Source: Melioribacteraceae bacterium (lineage in GTDB: Bacteria > Bacteroidota > Ignavibacteria > Ignavibacteriales > Melioribacteraceae). From it: 33,076 nt of DNA. A program made the translations under genes and the position numbers. The notes under the pieces were generated by a model, which did not search any database, was not told where the DNA came from, and worked only from the letters and a program-made list of their open reading frames with translations. This document shows positions 15,099 through 23,545 of this stretch, one piece after another. Position 1 is the stretch's first letter; the number at the start of each line of letters is the position of its first letter. Where the stretch lies: contig JAKIUC010000053.1 of the NCBI GenBank assembly GCA_021647785.1, positions 1 through 33,076 on the forward strand, given 5' to 3'.

Positions 15099-16199
15099 AT
15101 GACAACAGAAGAATTTCAAAATAAACACGGCATAATTGGTAATTCCAAAAGAACTAAAGATTTGGTTGATATTATTCAGCAAGTTGCAACTTCCGATATT
15201 TCAATTTTAATTACTGGTGAAAGTGGGGTTGGAAAGGAAGTATTTGCAAAAGCAATTCACGAAGCAAGTAACAGATCAAAAAATAGATTAGTAAATGTAA
15301 ATTGTGGTGCAATTCCGGAAGGACTTCTTGAATCAGAATTATTCGGACACGAAAAGGGTTCGTTTACCGGTGCAACTGATGTACGAAAAGGATATTTTGA
15401 AATTGCAGATAAAGGTACTCTCTTCCTCGATGAAATTGGAGAAATGTCACTTACCACACAAGTAAAATTACTCCGGGTTTTAGAAACTAATGAATTTATG
15501 CGGCTTGGAAGTGAGCGTGTTACCTCCGTTGATGTTCGAATAATTGCAGCTACAAATAAATCACTTCAGCAGGAAGTTGAAAAAAAGAATTTTAGAAATG
15601 ACCTCTATTTTAGATTAAAAGCTGTAACCTTAACCATACCACCGCTGCGTGAAAGAACCGAGGATATTCTTCCACTTGCAAATTATTTTATTACAAGCTA
15701 CTCTGAAAGGAATAATCTGCCAGAGTTTGAGTTTAGTGAAGATGTACCCGATTTATTATTAAGCTACCATTGGCCCGGAAATATTAGAGAATTAAAAAAC
15801 ACTATTGAATCTCTACTTGCTTTAAATAAAACTGGGAAAATTACTGCTGAGTCATTCGACATGCTTCTATCTCCTCCAGTTACTTTTGAAGAAAATAGAA
15901 ATCTACCTGTACATTTGGATAAACCATCCGATGCTCTTGATAGAGAAATGATTTACAGAGCATTGATTGAAATAAAAAAAGATGTTACGGAATTAAAGGA
16001 TATTGCAAAACTTAACTTTAATAATATTACAAACAATGGCGTTCATGTTGATGAAATAGTTCCCATAACTGAGTTGGAAAAGAGAGCTATTAAGCATGCT
16101 TTAGAATATACAAAATGGAATAAAAAATTAACTGCTCAATTACTAAAAATTAGTGAGCGAACGCTTTACAGGAAATTAAAAGAATATGAAATTAGTTAA
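15099..16199 (+). CDS. Sigma-54-dependent transcriptional activator (AAA+ / Fis HTH)
   Basis: 366 residues with no receiver or sensor domain: the AAA+ domain begins almost at once. Walker A GESGVGKE (40-47), the sigma-54 contact loop as GSFTGA (87-92) instead of GAFTGA, Walker B GTLFLDEIGE (106-115), LRERTEDI, HWPGNIRELKN, and a C-terminal Fis-type helix-turn-helix (~335-366, TAQLLKISERTLYRKLKEY). It would drive open-complex formation by RpoN. The lack of an input domain suggests control by abundance or by a partner. It overlaps lptE by 14 bases; the activator-lptE pair downstream of miaB is a familiar Bacteroidota arrangement. Confidence 0.93.
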   Translation: MTTEEFQNKHGIIGNSKRTKDLVDIIQQVATSDISILITGESGVGKEVFAKAIHEASNRSKNRLVNVNCGAIPEGLLESELFGHEKGSFTGATDVRKGYFEIADKGTLFLDEIGEMSLTTQVKLLRVLETNEFMRLGSERVTSVDVRIIAATNKSLQQEVEKKNFRNDLYFRLKAVTLTIPPLRERTEDILPLANYFITSYSERNNLPEFEFSEDVPDLLLSYHWPGNIRELKNTIESLLALNKTGKITAESFDMLLSPPVTFEENRNLPVHLDKPSDALDREMIYRALIEIKKDVTELKDIAKLNFNNITNNGVHVDEIVPITELEKRAIKHALEYTKWNKKLTAQLLKISERTLYRKLKEYEIS

Positions 16200-16698
16200 T
16201 ATTAATAATATAATTGCTATTACAATTATTGCTCTACTTTGGAGTTGCAGTTATTCTTTTACTGGTTCGTCGGTCCCGCCACACCTCAGTACAATTGCAA
16301 TTCCTATAGTTAAAGATAAGAGTGGCTCCGGTGAACCAAACTTGAGTAACGATTTCACACAAAACCTTACCGACCAATTTTTTGATGATAACACTTTACA
16401 AATTGTAAACTCAGTAAATTCTGATGCCATTCTAATTGTTACAATTCTTTCAATGCCAGAGCGGACCGAAGTGGTATCAGGCGATAATGAAAAAGCTACA
16501 GCAAAAAGAATTACAATAAATGTAAAAGCAGTTTATAAAGATTTAGTTTTGAAGAAAACAATATTTGACAAACGAATCTCTAACTATGCAACTTTTGATG
16601 CCTCGCAGAACTATACATCGAATAGGCAAGAAGGTATTAAGGAAGCAATTGATAATGTTGTTTTTGATATACTGCTGGCTGTTGTATCGGATTGGTGA
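16186..16698 (+). CDS. lptE: LptE-family lipoprotein (LPS assembly)
   Basis: 170 residues. A hydrophobic N-terminus ends in LLWSC, a lipobox-like site with C21 as the probable lipidated residue (W at -2 is unusual). The body shows the LptE pattern: SFTGSSVPPHLSTIAIPI, an FTQNLTDQFFDDNTLQIV block and late ISNYATFDASQNYTSNRQEG. LptE plugs the LptD beta-barrel in the outer membrane and helps place lipopolysaccharide. This implies a Gram-negative envelope. The start lies inside the end of the activator gene. A hairpin/repeat cluster follows the stop. Confidence 0.85.
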   Translation: MKLVNINNIIAITIIALLWSCSYSFTGSSVPPHLSTIAIPIVKDKSGSGEPNLSNDFTQNLTDQFFDDNTLQIVNSVNSDAILIVTILSMPERTEVVSGDNEKATAKRITINVKAVYKDLVLKKTIFDKRISNYATFDASQNYTSNRQEGIKEAIDNVVFDILLAVVSDW

Positions 16699-16710
16699 CT
16701 TCTGCCAAAG

Positions 16711-16800
16711 GCATCCTCCGAGGGAGTCCGAGACATTCGGAGACTCCGCTCAGCCACTGTTTTACAACGCTTAGTCACTGATTGACTGTGCTCAGTCACT
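16711..16800. repeat. Locally GC-rich repeat cluster after lptE
   Basis: CTCCGAGGGAGTCCGAGAC (16716-16734) with an imperfect hairpin AGTCCGA/TCGGAGACT, then TTAGTCACTGATTGACTG and CAGTCACTAATGG words. The first part is related to CTCCGTGGGAGTCTTACAGAC near 29518 and to CCTCTGTAAGAGTCTCACAGA at 5401. Base composition differs sharply from the surrounding AT-rich sequence. It may also terminate the lptE transcript. Confidence 0.6.
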
Positions 16801-16886
16801 AATGGATTTGCTTATGCTGTTTTGTTGAGTCCACTCTTTTTTAAATCTTTGGAATAAAAAAAAACAATTGGAGATATTATTTACTT

Positions 16887-16907
16887 ATGGAATTACACAA
16901 TGGATAG
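16887..16907 (+). other. Possible six-codon upstream ORF overlapping the glycosyltransferase start
   Basis: ATG GAA TTA CAC AAT GGA TAG runs from 16887 and ends inside the glycosyltransferase gene, out of frame with it. GGAG at 16870-16873 is 13 bases from this ATG and 26 from the true ATG. Termination here could recycle ribosomes onto the ATG at 16900. This may be chance. Confidence 0.25.
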
Positions 16908-18363
16908 CTTCCCACTTTCTGAATTAATTTTAATTCTTTATACGTTCTCTCTTACAATTCTACTTATCTTTTCAAGTAACGGATTTATAATGCTCTATTA
17001 TAATAATAAATTCAAGAGAAAATTTTTCACAGAGACTTCAATCGATAAATCCAAAATTGTTACAATACAGTTACCGCTATTTAATGAAATGAATGTTGCT
17101 GAAAGGCTTATCAATGCTGTCTGTAAAATAGATTACCCAAAGAGTAGCTTAGAAATTCAAGTGCTTGATGACTCGACTGATGAAACTTCCAAAATAGTTT
17201 CTGAGTTGGTTAAACTGAGAAAGAGTGAAGGATATAATATAAAGCACATCCAAAGAGATAAACGAACTGGATACAAAGCTGGAGCACTAAAGGATGGATT
17301 GCAAAAAGCCAACGGTGAGTTCATCGCAATTTTTGATGCCGATTTTATTCCGCAAGCAAATTTTTTACAAAAAACCCTGCCTCGTTTTCATTCTAAAAAT
17401 ATAGGAATGGTACAAACCCGTTGGGAACACTTGAATGAAACGAGCTCTCTACTAACAAAGGTTCAGGCATTTGCTTTAAATGGTCACTTTGTAATTGAAC
17501 AGGAAGTTAGAAATAAATCTGGCTTCTTTATTAACTTCAATGGTACCGGTGGTATTTGGAGAAAAGAGTGCATAGTGGATGCGGGAAATTGGCAAGCCGA
17601 TACTCTTACAGAGGATCTCGATTTAAGTTTTAGAGCACAAATTAAGGGGTGGCGTTTTATTTACTTAAAAGACGTAACAACCCCAGCCGAATTGCCTTCC
17701 GAAATTAGCTCACTAAAAACTCAACAATTTCGCTGGACTAAAGGTTCAATTGAAACTGCAAAAAAATTACTCCCAACTATTTGGAGTTCCAAACTTAATT
17801 TAAGAATTAAACTTTACTCAACATTTCATCTAACTAATAATTTTATTTTTCCATTTGTTCTCTTAATAGGATTGCTGAATGTGCCTCTTCTTTTTATTAA
17901 GAATGGGGGGGAGTTTAATTCTATTATTAATTTTATGTCTCTTTTTATTCTTGCATTTATCAGCACTTTCTTTCTCTATATTTTAGCTCAAAAAGGTATT
18001 CACAAAAATTGGATTAAGCGTGGCTTAATTTTCCCTGTTTTTATTTCTGGTACTATGGGTATGGCTATTAATAATTCGCGTGCAGTTTTAGAGGGCTTAC
18101 TTAATAAGAAAAGTGAGTTTATCCGAACTCCAAAATTCTCTTCTAATAAAGATATTGTTAATCAAAAAAAATATTTAACTACGCCTAAAATTTCATTTCA
18201 GCTACTGTTGGAAATTCTTTTTACTATCTACAGTTTAGCAGGAGTTATAATTGCAATTTATTTTATAGAGATTACAGCCCTCCCTTTTCATCTCATGTTT
18301 TTTATCGGATTTTTTTCAGTCTCTGCTCTCTCCTTAAAACAAGTTTTGATAAAAAATTGTTAA
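16900..18363 (+). CDS. Processive family 2 glycosyltransferase, integral membrane
   Basis: 487 residues. One N-terminal membrane segment (~8-34), a cytoplasmic GT-A domain, and about five C-terminal segments (~308-480). Catalytic motifs: LDDSTDE (89-95), DAD (146-148), TED (237-239) with LDLSFR, and QQFRW (275-279), i.e. the D, DxD, TED, Q(Q/R)xRW set of cellulose-synthase-like processive enzymes. It probably polymerises or extends a beta-linked polysaccharide or glycolipid from a UDP- or GDP-sugar. No PilZ domain is visible. It follows lptE and is 9 bases before a TPR gene, so a surface-polymer role in the envelope cluster is likely. The substrate is unknown. Confidence 0.9.
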   Translation: MDSFPLSELILILYTFSLTILLIFSSNGFIMLYYNNKFKRKFFTETSIDKSKIVTIQLPLFNEMNVAERLINAVCKIDYPKSSLEIQVLDDSTDETSKIVSELVKLRKSEGYNIKHIQRDKRTGYKAGALKDGLQKANGEFIAIFDADFIPQANFLQKTLPRFHSKNIGMVQTRWEHLNETSSLLTKVQAFALNGHFVIEQEVRNKSGFFINFNGTGGIWRKECIVDAGNWQADTLTEDLDLSFRAQIKGWRFIYLKDVTTPAELPSEISSLKTQQFRWTKGSIETAKKLLPTIWSSKLNLRIKLYSTFHLTNNFIFPFVLLIGLLNVPLLFIKNGGEFNSIINFMSLFILAFISTFFLYILAQKGIHKNWIKRGLIFPVFISGTMGMAINNSRAVLEGLLNKKSEFIRTPKFSSNKDIVNQKKYLTTPKISFQLLLEILFTIYSLAGVIIAIYFIEITALPFHLMFFIGFFSVSALSLKQVLIKNC

Positions 18364-18372
18364 ATTTATATT

Positions 18373-18993
18373 ATGATTTTAGATAATGAATATAAAGCAA
18401 TTTTTGAATTGAATAATAAATCGCCCCTTTTTACAAGAGTAGCGTTTGATGCAATAAGTGCTGGTGAATTTGAAAAAGCACTCTCAATTTTAAAGAATGG
18501 AATTGAACTCTTTGAAGAATACCCTACTCCATTTTTTTTGATGGGTGATTTGCTTGTTAGGCTCGGTAAAATTGAAGAGGCAGAAGATGCATTTCAAAAA
18601 GGGAATTTACTTTTAAATAATTCTGCTACTTTAGAATTTTATTTAAATTCATTTTCAACTAACATTGATATCACTACAAATGATATTGAGCCAACATCTT
18701 CAAAAAATAGTGATGATGATTTAACCGAATTAGCTGACAAATTAAAAACTGCAAAAATTGAAATTAATCATGAGGATGATTCCGCATCAAATGATTCAAA
18801 CAAAAGTGAAAGTAAGGAGAACTTCAAACCACTAAAGGGACTTGTTTCGGAAACTCTTGCATCAATTTATTTTAACCAAGCCAACTACAAAGAGGCTAAA
18901 GCTATTTATGAAACATTAATTGATATCCAACCAGAGCGGACTGAATACTTCAAAAACAAACTTTCAGAAATTGATTCAAAAATGAGAGCTTGA
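18373..18993 (+). CDS. TPR-repeat protein with acidic linker
   Basis: 206 residues. N-terminal helical repeats (~20-85: AISAGEFEKALSILKNGIEL, FFLMGDLLVRLGKIEEAEDA), a low-complexity acidic linker (~100-150, rich in D, S, N and E), and a final TPR (~158-200: ETLASIYFNQANYKEAKAIY). No signal peptide. It is 9 bases downstream of the glycosyltransferase and 10 upstream of the glycosylase, so all three probably form one operon. TPR proteins often assemble polysaccharide synthesis machinery; that role here is inferred from position only. Confidence 0.7.
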   Translation: MILDNEYKAIFELNNKSPLFTRVAFDAISAGEFEKALSILKNGIELFEEYPTPFFLMGDLLVRLGKIEEAEDAFQKGNLLLNNSATLEFYLNSFSTNIDITTNDIEPTSSKNSDDDLTELADKLKTAKIEINHEDDSASNDSNKSESKENFKPLKGLVSETLASIYFNQANYKEAKAIYETLIDIQPERTEYFKNKLSEIDSKMRA

Positions 18994-19003
18994 AAGCTAG
19001 AGG

Positions 19004-19618
19004 ATGATTGACTTAAGTCAACATAAAAAATTAACTTCCAATTTTTACAACCGTAATACAGAACAACTTGCTAAAGACTTGTTAGGTAAAATTCTTGTCC
19101 GAAGTATTTCTAATAAATTGCTTGCTGGAAAAATAGTAGAAACAGAAGCATACTTGTGCAGCACTGATGAAGCATCACATTCATTTAAAGGTAAATCGAA
19201 CCGCAATAAAACTATGTTTAACTCTTATGGATTTCTCTATGTCTATCAGATTTATGGAATTCACTTCTGCTGCAATGTTGTTTCAGGTAGAGAGGATGAG
19301 GGTTCAGCAGTTTTAATCCGTGCTCTCGAACCAATTGAGAATATTGAAATAATGGGAAGACACAGATTTGGAGACGTTCCAATTACTCATAGAAATTTGG
19401 TTAACTTAACAAACGGTCCGGCAAAACTCTGCCAAGCTTTATCAATAAACCTTAGTGATAATGGGAGTAATCTATTAGATAACAAAATCTATATTCTGGA
19501 TTCACCAAAGATTCCGCAGCAAAATATTATTCGAACAACAAGAATAGGAATAACAAAATCGAAAGAACTTCTTCTAAGGTTTTATATCAAAAATAATACC
19601 TTTGTTTCTAAGAGATAG
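19004..19618 (+). CDS. mpg: 3-methyladenine DNA glycosylase (AAG/MPG type)
   Basis: 204 residues, the usual bacterial length. It removes alkylated purines such as 3-methyladenine and hypoxanthine from DNA. Diagnostic blocks are LAKDLLGKILV, the active-site KIVETEAYL (43-51) carrying the catalytic Glu, DEASHSFKGKSNRNKTMF, YGFLYVYQIYGIHFCCNVVS and LTNGPAKLCQAL. GAGG directly abuts the ATG, so ribosome spacing is poor and coupling to the upstream TPR gene is likely. Cytoplasmic DNA repair; the link to neighbouring envelope genes is probably only positional. Confidence 0.94.
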   Translation: MIDLSQHKKLTSNFYNRNTEQLAKDLLGKILVRSISNKLLAGKIVETEAYLCSTDEASHSFKGKSNRNKTMFNSYGFLYVYQIYGIHFCCNVVSGREDEGSAVLIRALEPIENIEIMGRHRFGDVPITHRNLVNLTNGPAKLCQALSINLSDNGSNLLDNKIYILDSPKIPQQNIIRTTRIGITKSKELLLRFYIKNNTFVSKR

Positions 19619-19830
19619 TAACCTGTAGAGTTTTATCAACACTAATTTATTAAATCATCCACATTGAATAATGGCTATTGAGTTTATACTCCATTTGAAC
19701 AATTAAATCTGGGCATAACTTTTGAATATCTCCTGCCAGCAATATTTGAATTTCAATTTATGCCATCTATAAAATAGATTCAATTTTGTAACATTTTTAT
19801 TAACTTTATTCATTATTTAATGAGAGAACA

Positions 19831-20580
19831 ATGAAACATATACTTCTATTTATTATTCTGACGGTAAGCACTTTTGCACAAACAAAAGAATTTAGAACAA
19901 TTGAGAACAATGCTTTTACTGTTGGTGAAAAATTAACATTCAACGTTAAGTACGGATTTGTTACTGCAGGCGTGGCTGTTATGGAAATTCCGAAAATTAA
20001 AAGAATTGCCGGACGCGATGTTTATCATGTAATATTTAAAGTAAATTCACTTCCTAGCTTTGACCCATTTTATAAAGTACGCGATAGATACGAAACATAC
20101 ATTGATGTAAAAGCACTATTCCCTTGGCGGTTTGAACAGCATGTTCGCGAGGGTGGCTTCAGTATGGATTTTGCTGCATTCTTTGACCACCGTAAGGGCA
20201 TTGCGAAAACAAGTAAAGGCTCGTATGAAATTCCTCCTAATGTAAATGATATTGTTTCATCATTTTTTTATGCCCGCACTTTGGATTATTCAAATCTTGA
20301 AATTGGAGATAAATTTGAACTCCATAATTTCTACAAGAAAAAAGTCTATCCGCTTGATGTTATCTATAAAGGGAAAGAGACTGTTGAAGTTGAAGCCGGT
20401 ACGTTTGATTGCATTATGGTTGAGCCAGTTATTGTAGAAGGAGGGTTGTTCAAAACAGAAGGTAGAATTATAATTTGGTTAACAGATGACGATTTGAAAA
20501 TTCCTGTAAAAGTAAAAACCAAAATACTAATTGGTTCTATTGATGCAGAGCTTGCTGAGTATGAGGGTTTGTTGAAATAG
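19831..20580 (+). CDS. DUF3108 periplasmic protein
   Basis: 249 residues. Signal peptide MKHILLFIILTVSTFAQ with likely cleavage after TFA. FTVGEKLTFNVKYGFVTAGVAVMEI, SFDPFYKVRDRYETYIDVKALFPWRFEQHVREGGF and the late VEAGTFDCIMVEPVIVEGGLFKTEGRIIIWLTDD are the standard DUF3108 pattern, a beta-rich secreted fold of unknown function found in many Gram-negative bacteria. The upstream 212 bases hold CAATTTTG at 19781-19788, a one-mismatch -7 element; AGAG precedes the ATG. It converges with pbpC, 24 bases apart. Confidence 0.85.
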   Translation: MKHILLFIILTVSTFAQTKEFRTIENNAFTVGEKLTFNVKYGFVTAGVAVMEIPKIKRIAGRDVYHVIFKVNSLPSFDPFYKVRDRYETYIDVKALFPWRFEQHVREGGFSMDFAAFFDHRKGIAKTSKGSYEIPPNVNDIVSSFFYARTLDYSNLEIGDKFELHNFYKKKVYPLDVIYKGKETVEVEAGTFDCIMVEPVIVEGGLFKTEGRIIIWLTDDDLKIPVKVKTKILIGSIDAELAEYEGLLK

Positions 20581-20604
20581 ATTGATGTTCTTGTAGTCTT
20601 ATCT

Positions 20605-22926
20605 TCAATAAAACTTGACCTTAATTTTCAAACTACTCTCTCCCCCTTTATCATCAAGACAAAGGATGCTGTTTAATCCATTCTTTGGTTTGAAAAATAA
20701 TTTTTCACCTAACTTTGTTTTGCCAAAGTATTTTTTATTAATGTACCAGAACATTTCTTTCACATCAATATTTGACGTTGCTAAAAGCATCACTTCTTGA
20801 TTTCCATTTTTCTCAAGATGATATTCAAACTCTGCTGATGGTGATAAAATCTTCAAACCATTTTTACCACCCATAACTTCGCAATTTATATTATGCTTTG
20901 GTGGTGAGTTAAAACTAACTCCTGATTTCTTATACCAAAGAGCTAACTCTGGCTTGAAGTACGGATAGAACATATTTTTATAATTCGCATCAGGTAAACA
21001 GCTTATACAGTAGGCTTCTGCTTCATCAGCACTCACATATATTTCATCTATGTGATTACATTTTTCATTTGATGAAATATCCTCGATGTAATAATCCCTA
21101 ATAATATCAGTGCAATTCTCAGATGGTATTAAACCACTATTTTTACAAACATCTCTCATTGATATTCCATCCGGCTTTTTAAACCAATTATTAGAATTTT
21201 GATAATCGATAGAATTGAACAGATTAAATAGTAGTGGTACGGCTATTTCACTTCCTGAAAGAAAGGGTGAACCTTTTCCATCAAAGTTTCCCATCCACAC
21301 ACCGATAGTATAATTTTTATTATATCCAATTGCCCAAGCATCTCTGCGTCCGTACGAGGTTCCAGTTTTCCAAGCAATGTTAGGGAGCTTACTTACTGAT
21401 GAAACAAGATTTGGAGATTCAGTTCGCTCCGAAGATGCTAATGTTTTTGAAATTAAGTAACTGGCTTCTTCTGAAAATATTCGTTTTCCCTTTACTCTAC
21501 CTTGCCTGTTATAGTAATTATTTGCTTCCAAAATACCCTTGTTTGCTAATACCGAATAGGCAGTGGTAAGCTCTTCAAGTGTAACTCCGCACCCCCCCAG
21601 TATTGTTGATAATCCAAGAGTTTTTTCTTTTCTTTTAATTTCATCAAAACCTATCACCTCCAAAACATTTACGAATGGTTTAAACCCCACTTTAAGGAGC
21701 AGCCGCACTGCTGGTACATTCAATGAATTTATAAGTGCATATTGTATTGTAACTTCGCCATTAAATTCACGCTCATAATTTTCGGGTGTATAACTACTAA
21801 AGTCTGAAGGTACATCAAGCAATTTACTTTTAGGTGTAATTATTCCGTCATCAAACCCCTTTGCATAGAGCAACGGCTTTAGTGCAGAACCTGGTGAACG
21901 TATTGAAGTAATACCGTTAACTTGTCCTGAATTTTTATTGTTATAAAAATTTGACGACCCGCAATAAGCAACAACAGATTTTGTTGTGTTATCTATTATT
22001 AGCACTGCACCATTACTAATCCCTTTTCCTAAATTTCTTTTTACGTGATGAGTTAAATGTTTTTCACTCTTTAATTGAGTCTTAGGAATTAATGAAGTAA
22101 ATATTTCACGCTCATTTGAAATAGACTTTACCATTTGAATAAAGTGAGGAGCAATCTTAGGGATACTATACCGATGTGATTCAACTTTTTCTTCAATTGC
22201 ATCTGTAATAGATTCATCAGAAAAAAGATTATCCTTACCAAACTTTAAGAGCCAATTATTTCTTTTTTCAACTACACTTTTGTGAGGAATATCTAATCTA
22301 TATTTGTTAGGATTGTTAGGAATAACCGTCAGTAGAACAGATTGTGAAAGACTCAACTTTTTTGGATGTTTGTTGAAGTATAGTAAAGACGCTGCTTTCA
22401 CGCCCTCTATATTTCCACCCATTGGTATATTGGATAAATAGATTTCCAGTAATTCTATTTTGCTAAAGCGAAACTCTAATTGTATAGCTCTAAATATTTC
22501 AATAATTTTATTTAAGTATGAGCGTTCGGCTGGTGCCATCAGTCTAGCAATTTGCATTGTTATTGTCGATGCTCCGGAAACTCTTCCCTCACTACTAACA
22601 TTGCTAACAAAGGCTCTAACAATTGAGAATGGATTAAACCCAAAGTGCCAGTAGAACCATCTGTCTTCCTTGTGAATAATTGCTTGCACCATCTCATGCG
22701 TAATTTCCGAGAGCTTAGTTTCTAATCGCCATTTATCATCGGATGTTAAAAATGCTGAGAGCATTGTACTATCCTTAGCATAAATAACTTGTGAATACTC
22801 TTTAAGTAGTGGTGGTGGAAATGCAATGTTAAGAAATATTCCTATCAGAATTATTGATAGGGATACTCTAAAAATATTTGAGTTAATAGTTCGTTTAAAA
22901 TATTTTTCTGAATTAGTCGGATTCAT
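20605..22926 (-). CDS. pbpC: Penicillin-binding protein 1C
   Basis: 773 residues. One N-terminal anchor (~20-37), a GT51 glycosyltransferase with the catalytic Glu in KEDRWFYWHFG (E87) and GASTITMQ (118-125), a transpeptidase with SALK (S347-K350), SLN (401-403) and KTGTS (520-524), and a C-terminal BiPBP_C-type domain (~680-773). It polymerises and may crosslink peptidoglycan. All catalytic residues look intact. The start overlaps the amidase gene by 14 bases. Pairing with an alpha-2-macroglobulin is the classical arrangement (yfhM-pbpC in E. coli): the trap protects the cell while PBP1C repairs the wall. Confidence 0.95.
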   Translation of the reverse strand: MNPTNSEKYFKRTINSNIFRVSLSIILIGIFLNIAFPPPLLKEYSQVIYAKDSTMLSAFLTSDDKWRLETKLSEITHEMVQAIIHKEDRWFYWHFGFNPFSIVRAFVSNVSSEGRVSGASTITMQIARLMAPAERSYLNKIIEIFRAIQLEFRFSKIELLEIYLSNIPMGGNIEGVKAASLLYFNKHPKKLSLSQSVLLTVIPNNPNKYRLDIPHKSVVEKRNNWLLKFGKDNLFSDESITDAIEEKVESHRYSIPKIAPHFIQMVKSISNEREIFTSLIPKTQLKSEKHLTHHVKRNLGKGISNGAVLIIDNTTKSVVAYCGSSNFYNNKNSGQVNGITSIRSPGSALKPLLYAKGFDDGIITPKSKLLDVPSDFSSYTPENYEREFNGEVTIQYALINSLNVPAVRLLLKVGFKPFVNVLEVIGFDEIKRKEKTLGLSTILGGCGVTLEELTTAYSVLANKGILEANNYYNRQGRVKGKRIFSEEASYLISKTLASSERTESPNLVSSVSKLPNIAWKTGTSYGRRDAWAIGYNKNYTIGVWMGNFDGKGSPFLSGSEIAVPLLFNLFNSIDYQNSNNWFKKPDGISMRDVCKNSGLIPSENCTDIIRDYYIEDISSNEKCNHIDEIYVSADEAEAYCISCLPDANYKNMFYPYFKPELALWYKKSGVSFNSPPKHNINCEVMGGKNGLKILSPSAEFEYHLEKNGNQEVMLLATSNIDVKEMFWYINKKYFGKTKLGEKLFFKPKNGLNSILCLDDKGGESSLKIKVKFY

Positions 22927-23533
22927 TAAGTTTCATTTCAACTCTTTTAACAAATGAACTATCTTGAAAATATTTATAGATATCCTTACCTGGGCAAAGA
23001 GTTGTTTCCGAATAATCTTTATGAGTTTTAATTTCAGAGAGTGGAACGCTGAACTCCTTTGCCAGGTATGCCACTATTTCCACCAGTGATTTTTGCTGTA
23101 CATCCGACAATGTTTGAACTTCATAGTTACCCATTATTTCTACCAATGCGTGTCCCGTTGGGTTATACTCGGTATTAGTATCCCCTGGATAATTAATAGG
23201 GCGGGCTTCGTAAATATTTCCAGCGAGGTCAATCATAAAATGATAAGGAATATCAATCCAATCTTTTTCTGCTCTACTCCATTTTTGCAAATTCTTAATT
23301 GATTCTATAGGGTCTTTATCAGCAGTAAATTTAACACCTCCGTGGTGAATAGTAATTTTATTAATTGTGGCTTCTTCTTTTCCCTTCTCTAATGGAAGCC
23401 AGCCCCAGTCAGCTCTTTTTACTACTTTTACATAATCGGCGTATTCTAATTCAGTAACTGAAAATTCCTTTTTGCTTTTTTCACAGCTAATTAAAATCAA
23501 TATTCCCAGAACTATTATTATAACTCTTTTCAT
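22913..23533 (-). CDS. Lipoprotein N-acetylmuramoyl-L-alanine amidase (Amidase_2)
   Basis: 206 residues. Lipobox LISC with C17 followed by E18, so probably lipid-anchored. The amidase_2/PGRP fold is shown by ITIHHGG (60-66), YHFMIDLAGNIYEARP (97-112), HALVEIMGNYE (128-138) and HKDYSETTLCPGKDIY (171-186). Zinc ligands would be a His of IHHG, H171 region and C180. It cleaves the amide bond between MurNAc and the stem peptide. It lies 12 bases after the alpha-2-macroglobulin gene and overlaps pbpC, so cell-wall hydrolase and synthase are made together. Confidence 0.9.
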   Translation of the reverse strand: MKRVIIIVLGILILISCEKSKKEFSVTELEYADYVKVVKRADWGWLPLEKGKEEATINKITIHHGGVKFTADKDPIESIKNLQKWSRAEKDWIDIPYHFMIDLAGNIYEARPINYPGDTNTEYNPTGHALVEIMGNYEVQTLSDVQQKSLVEIVAYLAKEFSVPLSEIKTHKDYSETTLCPGKDIYKYFQDSSFVKRVEMKLNESD

Positions 23534-23545
23534 TTTTTTTCCATT

